Positions 1-13,800 of a stretch of 64,000 bases of DNA are shown here, in pieces (positions within the stretch are counted from its first letter, which is position 1; each line of letters begins with the position of its first letter). A program made the translations under genes and the position numbers. This stretch comes from Mesaphorura yosii (lineage: Eukaryota > Arthropoda > Collembola > Poduromorpha > Tullbergiidae). Location: assembly GCA_009869945.1 (NCBI GenBank), contig WIXG01000163.1:62001-126000 (forward strand). The letters run 5' to 3'. The notes beneath the pieces were generated by a model, which had not been told where the DNA came from, ran no database searches, and saw only the letters and a program-made list of their open reading frames with translations.

Positions 1-3000
1 CGTTCACCCGCACGCATTTCGGCTTTCACTGTGTACGAATCTGTGTGATCAATGATGAAATGATTTCATGTATCAAAATTCATACGCTGCGTTTCCGTGA
101 GTTTCTCTGCCCGCATGTGTCTGGTCAGCGCATATTTCGTGATTTTGTTCTAAATTCTCCGGCTCTGATCCAGATTCGAAGGAGAAGAGTTAGAAATACA
201 GTAATGAGATGTAAGTTGGCCAGGTTAGGGCCATTCTAAATTTAGACCCCACTGCGAGCTCTCTGATTGACTTTGTCTATGTCTGTGCAGAGGCAATTAG
301 TTCAACTTCTGCTCTTTGTCGCTGAGGACACGAAATGAGGCGACTGACAAATTTTTCCAGTCTCTATTTTCGAATGCCAAGGAGCTGTGAACGACTGCAA
401 TAATAAAATAATCTCAATCTTCTTTTACGACTTCAGCTCAGTAGCCCACACATAATGATCGTTCACATTTGTACCAAACACATACAGCTCGGCGCAGCGT
501 GAACAAACCCAAACTTTTTGTAAGAATTTCCTGTTGCCGCTGCTCTTCTTGTTCTCGTCCATCATCATCATCAAGTATCTTTACTATTTTAAAGCTTTCT
601 GTGGGGATATGAACTTGAAATTTGAAATTTGCTGCTGCTGCTGGTGGTACTTTAAAATTACTGCACCTCAGCGTGCCTGCGTGTTGAGTGCTTTACCGAG
701 AATCGAGTGAGCATCAGCCTTTGAGACAGCCAAGCCGAGTTGAGCACTGAGAACTGAAATTGCTAAATTGCTTTTGCTTTTATTACCATTGCATTGTTAC
801 GTAACGTAACGCAAAGCCAAGCGACGGAACGCAATGTGATGTGCATCTGGCTGGGTTCATTTTATTTCTGTACACATTAAAAATCACGGTATCATCGCAC
901 CTGAGAAAAGTTCAATGTACCTCACCTCGCTGCGTTTGCAGACTGGGCTGTGTTCCCGTGTTTCTTGCTGTAAAATCATCGCTGCTGCTATTACATTTTG
1001 TATTCCATGGGAATTTTAAGTGCTTAGACTTTTAAACTGCTGCTGCAGAGACAGCAAGTAATCATTTTTGAGATGGTTTATCATTCATTCAGCCTCAAGT
1101 GCAGTACCATTAATCATTTCCCTGTGCCAATGTCTGTTCTCTGCCTTGCCAGTAGATTAATTAGTGTAAGACGCTGTAGGTCTCAATTAAGACAGAATTT
1201 ACAATTCGCGATCCACAATGCAGTACAAGGAAAATACCGTTCGGCCGTCGTGTTCATCCGTTTATTCGCACAAGCACTTCCCCGACGAGGTGCACCGTGC
1301 ACTGCGGACCCAAATTGTGTGTTGGGTTGCGATCGCGTGACTTTTCTAAAAACGTGTTACCGCAGCACTCAGCCTTATAAAATGCCAGGCCCAGGCCGGG
1401 GGATTGCGTAAAAGAAGTGCATATAAATTACATGGGAGTAACAGCCCAAAAGGGTTTTTCGTTTCTCTACGCTTTCAGTTCATCCGATTCTCATTTTCTC
1501 ATTCACGACTCGAGTCTCGGCTTGTTGCTACTGCCACTATTGCTACGTTATTAAGACAGCGATCAGTTTGCGTTTTTATGCCCGATCCGGTGCGGCGAGC
1601 AATCGTGCGCCGAGACTGTCGACGAGACGACGGGTTCTCATTTCCAGCAATTTGTCATAATTGATAAACTCGAACACGTGCACTTGTGCTCGTGGCACAG
1701 GCATGACTGAGCTCGTTTGTGAGTGGCCAAAGGTGTTGAAAGAAGTGACAGGATAACAACAATAACAAGGACGTGTACAAATTCATCAGTGTTTCAAGGA
1801 ACAGGCACACGAGCACTACGGGAAAGGCATCGTGACTGAAGTGTGTGAAGTGTGTGCTTGGTGTTTATGATGATAAACTGCTCACTTTGACGGCTCCAAA
1901 TATGGAAGCGTCGCGTAATTGAACCAAAGACGAGTGGGAAGTCGGGAGGGAGACTGTGCAAGGTAAATCGTAAAAAGTAAAGCAAATTAATCACCTGCAA
2001 AAACGAGCATTAGACCATAGAAGCGGCTGATTAGGGCATGCCAATGTTAAACCCAGCTTGGGCTCCAAATTGTGACGGGGTGAGATTGTGTCGTCCTCGT
2101 TAATTGTTTAGCCAAGACGCAAGGCGCATCTTCCGGAATTCTCTAGGTTTCGATTGCATGAAAAATTCTAGAATCTTGTCCACATTACAGTATTTATCGT
2201 CTTCAGCGTCGTTATTTATGCTCGGGCATGGCGTTCCGGACTTAAATCTTAATTAGGAATGCTGAAATGCGGTGCTCATGGCTTATGCAATACCGTACAG
2301 AGAAGCTACCTAAGAATTAAAAATGCGGAACTGGGACATGTGCATGAATAAAACCCATTCTCCTAAACAGGCGTAAATGCTACGCAAATGCGAGCTCAAC
2401 AACAATAAACAAAGAGTTGAAGTACGTAGAGTTCGCGGAGCATTCCGCACATGCCCACTGCTTAAATCAATGTATCACAAGCATGCAATCTGCTGTTCGG
2501 GATGTAATCGACAATCAAAATGCTTGCCACTTGCTTGACAATTGTAAATGGCATAGCCTCTGTGCCGGATTGTTTGTTGACTGCACGTAAAATCAAAATG
2601 TGCTCCGTGATCCGTGAAATTGCCGATTGTTGGTCGAGATAGCGCTGCTTAATTTGATCACGACCTTATTCACTTCGCTCATTTTGATAAATGAGCAAAG
2701 GCGAACGATACACTGATTAATCGACGTGATATCATTGCAGAATTGCTGCCTCGTTGCGGGACCGACGGACGCGACGGTGTTTTGCATTTTGCCTTCGAGT
2801 TTCTCATCTTGTTTAAGAAATGCCATCACGCTGTGCGATGTATTTTAGGAGTTGAGACAACACCGCACAGTCAGTCTGAGAAAGACTCTCTTTTGTTCTT
2901 CACAGTCGTAATTACGCTGGCTATTATTCTCACAATGACTGAACAAACGAATTGTTTTGTTTTTTTTGCACATTTTGTGCTATTCCCCTAATTATCGCAA

Positions 3001-6000
3001 TGTCAGCCCGGTTTCAGACATCACACTGCCAATTATTTGCATGACATGATTATGATTTTATGATGCTTTGCAAATATTTACCTTCTTACGAGAACAATGA
3101 AGCACTTTAAAGAAAATTTAAAGTTTCCTTTGTCCGTGCTACAATTTTGTGACTACTCGAAAAATTGCAGAGTCATTTCTCGCGATGACCACGAAACTCA
3201 GTCCGCAGGGTCATTCAAGGCACGCAATTATTTCATCATCAAGTCTGCCAAATCCTCGCAGCCAAGTAAAGGGCACCTTGAAGTAAGTCTTTCGTAAGTA
3301 AGTTCGTGCAGGATTCCACGAATCATCTTCACACCTCAGCAAGTAAAAATAATACACCTGCGAGCGACACAATGAAGATGAGCATGACTCAGTCAAGATT
3401 CCAGGGATGAAACATTCCCACCAGAAATACATTCTTGCAAATAATGGCAAAAAAAATTGTGTGAAAGAGTAAAAGACGATCAGTCCTCCCGGTTCACACT
3501 TTTCACACATTCGGCTTTATTTTTCGCAGTCGCGACCGATACAGGAACGTATTTTAATGGCAATTTTGTAATAAATCACGTTTTATAGATCTGTTTTGCT
3601 AAAGGCAGACCTCATTCTCTTTTACGCTTCGCAACTGCCAGAAGTCAAGGGGAGCATGCAGCAACTCATCAGCCATCAACGCCATCCGCCACTCGACAGA
3701 CACCGAAATTGGTGAATCTTCGCCGCAGCGCGACGGGAGGCCAGGCTGTGAAATTAAGTTTTAATTTGGAGTACCCTCATTTAAATATGCTAATGAGATA
3801 CTTTCTTACAAATTGGTGTCTACTGCTTAGACTGCCAGCTCTGGGCCCCATATCTAGATTTTTAAGATCTCGTTTCACGGACAAGTCTGACTCATTATGG
3901 CGAAAATTCACAATACGGGCCGTAAATAAAAGACGAGCTTTCGATTTGGCGATCTTTAAGCGCGACCTTAAAAAAGCTAAGCCAAATATTTATGCAAAAT
4001 GATAGAAGTTGGATAGCAACTCGTGACTCGTGATTCTCCAGCTGTTGGCCAGAAACTGCATCGTTTGCTGCTGGTTCAACTGGTAATCCTCAAATTCGTA
4101 ATGTTGTAAACATGTTTTACCAAGCAATAAGACGGCGTACTGTTGCATAACCTGTAATTAAGTCCGAGTCGAAAGAGAACCAGCAATCAAGATTACGTGC
4201 ACGATGAACGCATAAAAAATGCTACATGAAATTTAATAAATTGCTCACAAGTACAAAAACCGTGCTTGTTTCTTAATATTTCTTGACAGGTTCCTTTCAA
4301 TTAGCCGGAGCTTTGGATTTACGCGTGCAGAATTTATATTTGCAATTAATGAGAGGTCTCATTAGCGGCACTTTCCTGCATCGCACTCAGGCCTTGAACT
4401 CTTCATGAAACGCTGTCCAATCGTCAAATGGCGCGAACAAGATTTACGCAGACGTTTAAGATTTGGCAATTTGGCTCCAGAAACGCTGAATTCATGACAT
4501 GGCATGGAACTTTTCAAGGGCTCAGAGGCAGCAAGATTTTATTCCCAAATATGTTCAAGCACGTTAAAAGTCACGTCAATCTCTTGATTCTCTCAGCAGC
4601 ATTCCTCTTCCTCTTCTCGTTAATAAAAACAGCAGCAGCGATTCCTGCAGCGCCTGTTTATTGTCCATTACTGAACAATCACATTCATAATTACGACGCT
4701 GATATGATCATCGGTTAAAATAAATAATGCGCAGCGCAACTGCTCGCACGAAAAAACAGGCAATTATAATTGACATGATTATAAAAATGAGCATCATAAT
4801 CTGGAACTCATACCTTGACCGTGATCGTTCATCATCGCAATGATTTCTCTCGCGAACAATCGAGGAGCAGCTCCACGAATAAAATATTAAAAATTGTGTT
4901 CCATATATGGAAATGAATCTCGCTGAGACACATAAATATTTTTCGTCTTACGAGAATTCACGTCAGGCTCGTCGTTGTCGTCGATTGTGTGTAAATTTTG
5001 TACGAGTAACACAGAAAAAATTGCATAAGCTCATGTGGTTGCAAGTATGCCAACTACTTGAGTCACTCGTTAACTGCGGCTGATAGCTGATTGACAGAAG
5101 GGAAAGATGGCCGAGCAGGCAGCACAACAGCACGAAGAGATAGACAAAAAATTGATAATCTCAATGACAAGAGTCGAGGTGCTTGTCTCGTGTACAAGAA
5201 AATATGACAGGACGTTAATGAAATGGTTAATAAATGTGAATAAATGATTTTTGCACAAAGAAGCAGGAGTATTATTGCTTCGTTATAAGAATTCGCATTT
5301 TCGCATGCCAATCTTTTCCATCCTTTCAAGTTGAAGGATTTAGCCAGGATGACCGCGCGAGGTATGTGACGGTAGTGGTCACTGTCACGGCTAATCAATT
5401 CGGAAACTGCGCTGAGGTACGGTAATTCCATAAGAATACGCTTCAAGACGTCAAATATGCCTAACATCAGAAACGACGCCGACTTTGCTAACGACGTCTG
5501 ACATCATCGCCTTCCGTAATCGCTAATCACGTAAATCACGTTGGCCGTTGACGATATCCAAAAGAAACTATTCAGTATTCTAATGTTCCTCTTATTAAGA
5601 CAAGCGCGTCTTCATGCTCGCGCTATGCAATGCTCATCCGCAACAATCAACAATACACTTCAAGCCAAGGAGTAATTATGAATTATATTATCGTCGCATG
5701 CATAATGGGGCTTTAATAAAGATTGATTACTATTACTGGCATATAAAGGCAATAAACTTACATTGTTACATTTCATGGCAATAAACTTCACGGCATAGCT
5801 TAACTGCAGTTGGAAAAAATGAATTGACCGGACTCCGGATCAACTTTCTACGGACCACATTTGAATTGTGTAGGACACTTTAAGCGTTTAAACCCAATAC
5901 ACCATTTGTCCATTCACTTTCATCCAACCCTAATCGTAATCAAATCAGTTCAACGCATTTACTACCGCTTAATTTGGCCGTAGCTCGTAAATTCTGTTGA

Positions 6001-9000
6001 ATAAAGTGAGAATTGTTGAGAACAAAAGGCTTTTTCAGTGTTCAACATTGCAAGCTTGTAGTAATAAATTGTAAAATCATTCAGAAGGTAAAGTACAATA
6101 TACAATTTTTTGTGGCTTTGGTTAAGTCGAGCCTTCAAAATAGATAGTCTGTCGTTGGTCCAATTGGAGATCGTTTCGAGATTATCTCTCTTGCACGCGA
6201 ATGCGATTTGCAGTGTACATTGTGTTTGTGGCTGTAGTGGTTAAGCCGATGTCTGCTTGTAAGCCGAGTTATGTAAACTTTCGTGAGTTTGTTGGGATTG
6301 ATCGCGTATTGCCTTTGCCTTTGTGCGAGGTAGTCGAAAGTCGAGTCGAGTCTCAGCGCCAGCGTTGTTGTCAGCGTCATGTCATTAGTCGTTGAGGGTA
6401 GAATTTTGGCAATGCAATGAGTCGATAGATAAGGAGCGGAGCAGGAGTGTGAGACCAAGATCATCGGCGGAGGAAGTAAGCAAGCAAGAATTAGTACAAA
6501 TGACACTGTTGTCATGTCAGTGACAGTGATTTCTAATTTATCCCAATTTGCGACCAGACTCAGACTCCTCTCTCGCATAACGTGGTGGAGAAGGTTGAGG
6601 CTCCAGTAGTAGTGGTTAGCTGGACTAAGCAGCCAAAATTCATTCAGCAGACCGTCTGAGTTTCGTCTTCGCCAGATTCCAGCAACCTGTACAATTACAA
6701 TTACTCACATTTTCGTGACAAGGTTAGCGTGTATTTAGTTGAAAATGAAATTTTTCGGTTTCCGTGTGCGTGTTCTACCAGTTTTTCGTTTTTCCCGGAG
6801 TTTGTGAGGTTTGGGACAAACGACGCGACGGGCGGAATTTCGAGACATATCAAAATTCGAATTCAGGATTCCAGAATGCTTGCAGTCTACTTTGAACGGG
6901 TACGTACGTGAACTCGCACGGAACGCGCATTTGCATTATCCACTGGTCAATCTTGGAATTAATTCAAATAATGTTAATGAACTCAGTAGTGGTAATTGCC
7001 CATTATCATTTACTCATTTACACGACTAGCGTTAGCAGCATGGGCTCAGGCATTTATCAGGTTAGCACCCTCCAATTGCTGAGGCTGAAGACGAGTAGTC
7101 AACAGCAGGACTCGAGCCATCGTGATTAATGCGTAGCTGGGCGGGCGTGTGTGGGCAGTGTAAACAAATCAAGTCCGTTGCTGTTTACATGTGCCGAACG
7201 ATAATTTGGCAATCAACTGCCATGAGATGAAAGATGAAACGAGCGCGTGGGCAGAATAAAAGAGTTTACCGGCTTTCGCTGAAGCAGCGCGCGCTCGGGC
7301 TTGTTCGGCGTGACAATTCAATTTCCCAATTTCCGTGAGCATGAATTTGCTCGCCTTGTGAGAAATCGTTTTAATTTTCAGCAGTTTTCGACAATCCTGC
7401 ACGTAATACGAATTAGCCGTAACAAGAATTTTGATGGGGTGTTGGGGTTAACAGCGTTAATTTAGGTTGCAAATAAGCACGAATTAATTTGCATCCGTAA
7501 TCACTAATCACCATTTAAATTCTAAGCCGTTTACAGGCAATTTATCTTCTCGTTCATTAGCGGTAGTTAATACTATCGCTACTGGCTGGTGGCTACTGTT
7601 AATTGGAGTCAATTTTAATATATTTAGTCTTTAGTGTCTTACAATATCACTTCCTCAACTCAAAACGCAAAGCAGTTGACAATTGAGTGATTGCGCGATT
7701 AGCATTTTTATCACGACTTGAACGAATGAGTGAACAATGAACCCTTGCATCCTTCATGAATGGCATAAAATTGAATTGTCGCCGTGTCATATCGCATTTC
7801 AAATGTCAACAGACTGCAGCAGACAAGACGAGGACGATGCGATGTTTTGAGACTCCGCAAACACTTGTCGCTTGTCCCGACATTTGACATCTGAATTCAA
7901 CGCTTCGAGCAGCAATCAAGCACTTCGACTTTTCTACACGGCTGTTTATTTTACGTTCCTCGTATTTTATTACATGAGCGAAAATAGTCATGCAAATAAA
8001 CCAACCCGCCGCGCCTGCGAAAGCTGGCTCCAATTCGTACCAGAAACAGGCAGGGAGCACAGCAGGATGTGAAAATTCAATTAGGACGTTGCAACACCAA
8101 AAATCATCTCCTCCACACGAAACTCAAAGTTTTACGAGTTAATAAAATTGCACATTGCAGTTTTCGAAATCGTATTGTGAGTCGAGTCGAAGAGTTTTGT
8201 TCAATTCTACTTTGGCAGGTCTTCTTGGGTTGATGCACTGTTAACTACTTTGAGGGTTGTGGCTGGCAATTTCAGAACTGCAGCGGATAAGAACTCAAAG
8301 CCGGTGCAGACACAGGAAACGACCAGCAGCGCAGGCATTGTAATAAATTAAGGGTGACAAATTCATGCGATGCGATGATTACAACGTTAGTTTATGGGGT
8401 CATTGCTATTTCGACTTCCAGGCAATTTGGGCATGGGCTTGGGATTCCCTCCGTAATTATGAAAATTGTGATTATTAAATTAATGTTCCATACGCTCAAA
8501 TGCAAATGGCTGCCTGCCTACAAAGCAAGGCGGCCTGACGCTGACACAGAAACTGAGTATTTGAACAAGTGCAGTCCAAAGCGCAGTGCAGAGCAGCCAG
8601 CCAACCAGCACGAAAGCTGCGAGATTGCAAGTGTGTCTTGCAGCGCAAAGCAAACAACCACGACCGAAATCCGACGATCGAAACGAGTGTAGTGTGTAAA
8701 GGCCAACTCTCTAATTCAATTACAAGACGACGGAGAAGGCGAAAGTGTAAAATGCTTCAGAATTGAGACGCGCCAGAAAAACATCTTGACATCCGCAGAT
8801 TTGTTCTGTGATCGTGCGGAATCTCGACAAATATTAAATATTAGTTTTGTTTAATGCCATTCATTCACCAAATGCTGTGGGGTGACCGAATCATTAATTG
8901 GGGTTTAACTAATTACGACAACGACAATGGAGACTGTTTACTCGGCTCGATGCAGGTTAATTGTTTGTTTTGCTTGTGGTAGCTTGCATTGTGAAGCCCT

Positions 9001-10664
9001 CGTGTTTTGGTTCCGTTGCCTTTCCGCAATCCGCAATCTCCTTTGTCTTTGTGCAAGCAGTAAAACAAAGACAAAGACTCACGCGGCGCGGCGCGGCGTT
9101 AGATGCAGGATCAGGAAAGCGAGGAATGAGAGATTTGAGGGGATCTGATCATAATCTCGGACAATGATCATCTCGACTCGTTGTTTACAACTTGACAATG
9201 ACACTGAAACAGTAATAAAGGCATCTCTGCTCTTGTGCCTCGTTACGTTGACGTTGCATTACGGCGAACAAGTACTTGTTTTTATGTCGTGCCGTGCGAG
9301 CAGTGCGAGTTAATGAATTTAGTACGAATATGGGCATGAGAAGGCCGAATGAGTAACTGAGCCATTATCGTGCTGCTGCTGCTAATAATAATGATGCGAT
9401 GCGATTCCTTGACAATTGTTGAAAGCATGTAAATACCTGTGCATGGGCCTGTGCACACAAAGACGAGATCTGAAAAAGAAGTGTAGAAAAAAGTGCATGC
9501 GAAGAGAATAATTGCCAATTCATTAGGGCTTAAGTATCGGCTGATTGCCATTATTGCACACTGATCACATTACGCGATGATAATGCGATTTCAGGCAAGC
9601 TTGTCTGCCACAGAATTTAAACGCAGTTTTTACACTCACTGTTGCTCATTTTCCGCGCTGTTGGCAGGCGATTGGCAAGCAATTGAAAATTTCCAGAAGC
9701 CATGACTTTGACTTTGGCTTTGAATTCGCACATTTGCAATGGCCGACTTCCTCCTTCCTTAAAACACCGTCGGCGGAGAGGCGACTAGCTTGATATATCT
9801 GCACTTTGTAGTTTGCAGTGGTGGTTTGGTTTTTAAGGACGCTTGTTGCTTTGTTGTTGATAGCCATGTCTCCGGTACCGTGCGGCAATTCACTGTGACT
9901 TGGAAGCGGAACTAAAGTGGTACTACACGGTAAAGAAAGAACGATGTATGAAAATATTCAGCAACAAAAAAGGCTGCAACTGCAACATTGACAAAAATTG
10001 CAACTGACTCGCATTTTCTGGACATTGTATCATTAACGTGACCATCAGCGACCACGCCACAATAGGCAAATCCAATAAAAGAGCGGCGACCAACGGCCGT
10101 CATCTCACTGAAGTGCCAATGACACGCAATTCTGTGCCACCCTAATTGGAATTCAATGTCCGATGTCCAATTCGGTGCGTCTTATCAGTCGCCAGTCGCG
10201 TTATTGTTGATTACAAAGTTTCCGAGCTGCGACTTTGTTTGGACCTTCCAATTGTCATTGCTCTTTCCCTTATCACACTTATCAGTTATCGAGTCGTCAG
10301 ACGTGCTGCTGCTGCGTTTTATTGCATCCAGACGAGTCGCAGGCAGGCACTCGACGATTTGTTTAGGCGCAGGCGACGAGGCAATGCATAATTTTGTCGT
10401 ATTCATTTCAACATGTTGCTGCTGCTGGCGAGACGATGAGAGGCCTTTAATTAGTTTCTGTTTGTCACCTGCCGTACGAACAGGTTCTCTTCTCCATGTG
10501 GTCGTGGTCGTGGACGTCATGTGCTTGTGAATTGCGCTTGCACCTTTCGAGAAATGTGAAACACTCAAAATCACATGTTGTGAAGTTCCTTTGAGGTTGA
10601 GTCGGGCAAGGTTCTGTTCCGTGATTTCAGTGATTTGTGATTGTAAAATAAGCAGTAGGCAAAA
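1..10664. other. Upstream region without a recognised gene
   Basis: No conserved protein was recognised on either strand. Open frames here are short, overlap each other in several frames and have no domain signature. The stretch lies upstream of the TRIM2/3-like gene and probably holds its promoter, untranslated first exon(s) and a long 5' intron, but without transcripts this is inference. A TATA-like TTATAAAATG occurs near 1374-1384. Several good donor-like sites occur, for example after 1960 and near 6712. Confidence 0.6.
1563..1961 (+). other. Speculative untranslated first exon of the TRIM2/3-like gene
   Basis: The stretch starts near an initiator-like TCAGTT, contains A/C-rich leader-like sequence (AACAACAATAACAAG) and ends at a good donor, GCAAG|GTAAATC, around 1961. 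It has no long conserved reading frame, as expected of a 5' leader. A plausible matching acceptor lies at 10630, just before the coding start at 10665. Only the splice-like signals are seen; the link to the gene is a guess. Confidence 0.15.
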
Positions 10665-10814
10665 ATGACCGATCAGGAGTCGGACGATAATAATCTCGAC
10701 TTTGACTGTTACAGTCTGAACAGTTACAGCGCGCCCTCGTCGAGTTCCTCCGAAGCCCGTGGGCGTCACCGTCGCGTCAATTTTCCGGCAGACACGAGCT
10801 TCGATGATAGTCAG
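10665..10814 (+). CDS. TRIM2/3-like exon 1: acidic/Ser-rich N-terminus
   Basis: Encodes residues 1-50, beginning [10 protein letters not shown], with no domain. It ends at TCAG|GTACAG in phase 0. The ATG follows AAAA, a favourable context. An acceptor-like TTCCGTGATTTCAG ending at 10630 suggests the exon begins with about 34 nt of leader spliced from further upstream. Confidence 0.75.
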
Positions 10815-13800
10815 GTACAGCATTGCACTGCATTGCATTGTATAGCGGATGGATAACGACGCGGGATCGTTGACCAAATTCACGCAGCGAATTGAGCATG
10901 AAATTTGTGCCTTTGCTTAAAAAGAATAAAAGCTCACCTAATGGAGCTAATAAGCCACTCGTCCCTGAATTTGACACAGTACGGCTCAGTAATTAATCAC
11001 TAATCTATTTGCATTAGCATTACGATTAAAACCTGTTTACTCTGAAGCGCAGAATTTGCTATTAACTGTTATGCGTCCAGTCTGCCCATACTTTTTCGTA
11101 CGTACCCAACGCTGAGTGCTGAGCATGTGCTGACAAAACCCAAATCACATTAAGCAAATCCAAGCTTGCTCTTCTACCTCAGCAATGGATTTGAAATACA
11201 TTACGTCAATTGAGTCTGGCACAGATCGACTTGTTTGTTTACGACTTGTGCAAACGACTCATCGACTAAATCGACTGTGACTCCAGCATTGCCATTAATT
11301 ACCTTCCGTTCAATACAATTTACTCGTATGGCTCCTTCATACAATTTGTTAATTTGGCCGTAAAGCTTGAAGTTTAAGGCTTTCATGGTGACATTTCTGG
11401 AGAGAAATTTTCTTCTCCGTCAATTTTTTTGTCATACATTGTATGCCTGTCGCTCAAATTCATGCATTAAAGTTAGTACTCATTTTCAATTAGCCGTGTT
11501 GAATCAGGAATTCGCTTATACGTAGGATTTCATTTCACAGAATATAAATACAGAAACTGAAATCTCTCACACCTGCCCCACAAAACCACTAAGTAAATTT
11601 GCAGTAGTACGAATACGAAGATTTTAATGCGTAATTTCAGTAATTTTGCGCCGCGCGCATTCTGAGTTATGTAAGAATTCGCTCGGACGACTCGGAGAGT
11701 GTCTCATTCTCATGAAAGTTAAAGGAGTCATGGTCTGACAGTGTCATAAAGCTGAAATCCACACAGATTGACGATGTATCACCACACACGAGAATATTTT
11801 CAGAGCATAGGATAGTAAATAATGATTTGTGAATGAATTTCTCTTTATTTGTGTTTGCAGGAGCTCTCCCGAAATCCGACCGGTGGCATCAAACGACGCA
11901 AAAGTCTAAACTGCTACTTTCGAGCTAGAATGTCATTGTTTGAGGGTCCTCTGCCTCTGCAAATTCCAGACGGTGGTGTTCCGGAGAGCGACGATGAGCA
12001 CGACGAGCGAGACTCGATGACTCCAGGACATCTGCAGGGAACGCCGCCCATCATACGCCATCCACTCAGCTGTGCCATTTGTGGAGAAAAATTCAAAAAC
12101 CCAAAGGTAGACCGTCAACCATTTTCCATGACTCTCATGCAATTACCAAATTGGAAGCCACCGTCACGAGCAGCAGTAATTTGGCAAATCCACAGCATGT
12201 GGCCTCTTCTGTGCCTTAACGCAGTCAAATGCAAATGCGTGCAAAAAGTCAAGTAACAAAGAGCGTTGGAAGAGAGCGAGTTTAGTACCTCGCGTCTCTG
12301 CTAGGTTGCAATGAAGTACGCTTGAGAAGAGCAAAACTTGAATCAACACAAGCCGAGTTGAAATGTTTGCACTCGATGAATGCGAATGCGTGCTTCGTTT
12401 CAGCATCAGTACATTCCAAAAATTAGTGTTTGAAGCTTCTGAATCTGAATTTTGAGTTGATTTTGCTATGCTTGCTCAATGCCTAAACTTTGATTGTCTG
12501 TCCCACAGGTCCTGCCGTGTCTCCACACCTTTTGCGAATGCTGTCTCATTGCCTACTTGCCTCCACAAAGTCTCACGCTGACGTGTCCAGAGTGCAGGCA
12601 ACAATCAATTCTTCCAGAAAAAGGAGTAAGCTCTCTTCTCTTCCTAAAGGCGCAGACTGTGTCAAAGTGTCAAAAATGTCCAATAATTAGCAACTGCTCC
12701 AAATTTGTCATCTTTTGCACGTGCAAAAGCGTGGCGTCTCTTGTCCAAGTCCAAGTTTCTATGAATAACTGCGCTGCGTTGCGCAACTCGCTTCCTTCCA
12801 AGTTCAAATCCATTGAAATGTTAAACAAAAGAAGTGGACTGCGGCTGCAACTGGCAACAAATTGTGGCTTGATCTTGATGGGTATGATGAGATTGGGCAT
12901 CATAATTCATAACTCACATGTAATCATAATCATAATCATAATCATAATCATGTTGTGCCGTGAAATGGCAATTCATCATGATTTTTTGCTGCTGCTTTTG
13001 TAATTACGGTGGTCTTTTGTATTCTGAACGCTGCGATAGCTTGAATCCCAAATCCCAATCTCAGCAATGCTGTGGCTGTGGCTGCGATGAATGCGAATGC
13101 AGAGACGAGAGACCACAACTTAAGTTTTCTTGTACAAAAATCATGTCACGATAAATAAGCACTAAATCGCCCGTACTTTATGACAAAGGCGTGATGGGTT
13201 CATCACGTCTCGGTCTCGCGCAACAAATGAGTATCTCGCTTCAGCTCGCTACCGTTGTTCCTCGGCCACTTTTTCGATTTAGCGCTTCCAAAATTCACAA
13301 GTTGAGGTATTTAATTGAAATCGCGGTGCGGTGGGGTGCCAAATCGTCAGACGCCAGCAGACTCTCTTCTGCCATCGTTTCTCGTTACACGTAAAAGGAA
13401 ACTATAAATGAGTCAGAATTTGTAGGATTTCTCAAGTTTCAGTGTTTGACACGGCTCGAGTTGACGCGCTTCGCATGAACACACGCGTTTGGCGTTTTAC
13501 GGGAAATTTTGACACTTGACACTTGTCTCCGTCTCCAATTTGACTATTTGACAATTCTAATTACATGTAAATACGTAAGTGTCACGTATTCAATTTCCTG
13601 CCCGATGCCAAGCGAACATACGCATACACAAGTGACAATTCTAATGCATTTTTGTCTGTGTCTCTTTAAACATCAAGATTCCTGCTCTGCAAACAAATTT
13701 CTGTGTTACCAACCTGACGTCAGTGGACAAGGACGAGGCTGATCCCTCAGAAGATCAAGCACAGTTAAAACCAAAGCCCAGAAAGCGCCACATTCGCATT

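Noticed and set aside
10185..10883. 232-codon minus-strand frame overlapping TRIM exon 1
   Set aside because: Low-complexity product (TTTTT, QQQQ) with no family match, running opposite the start exon of a well-supported gene.
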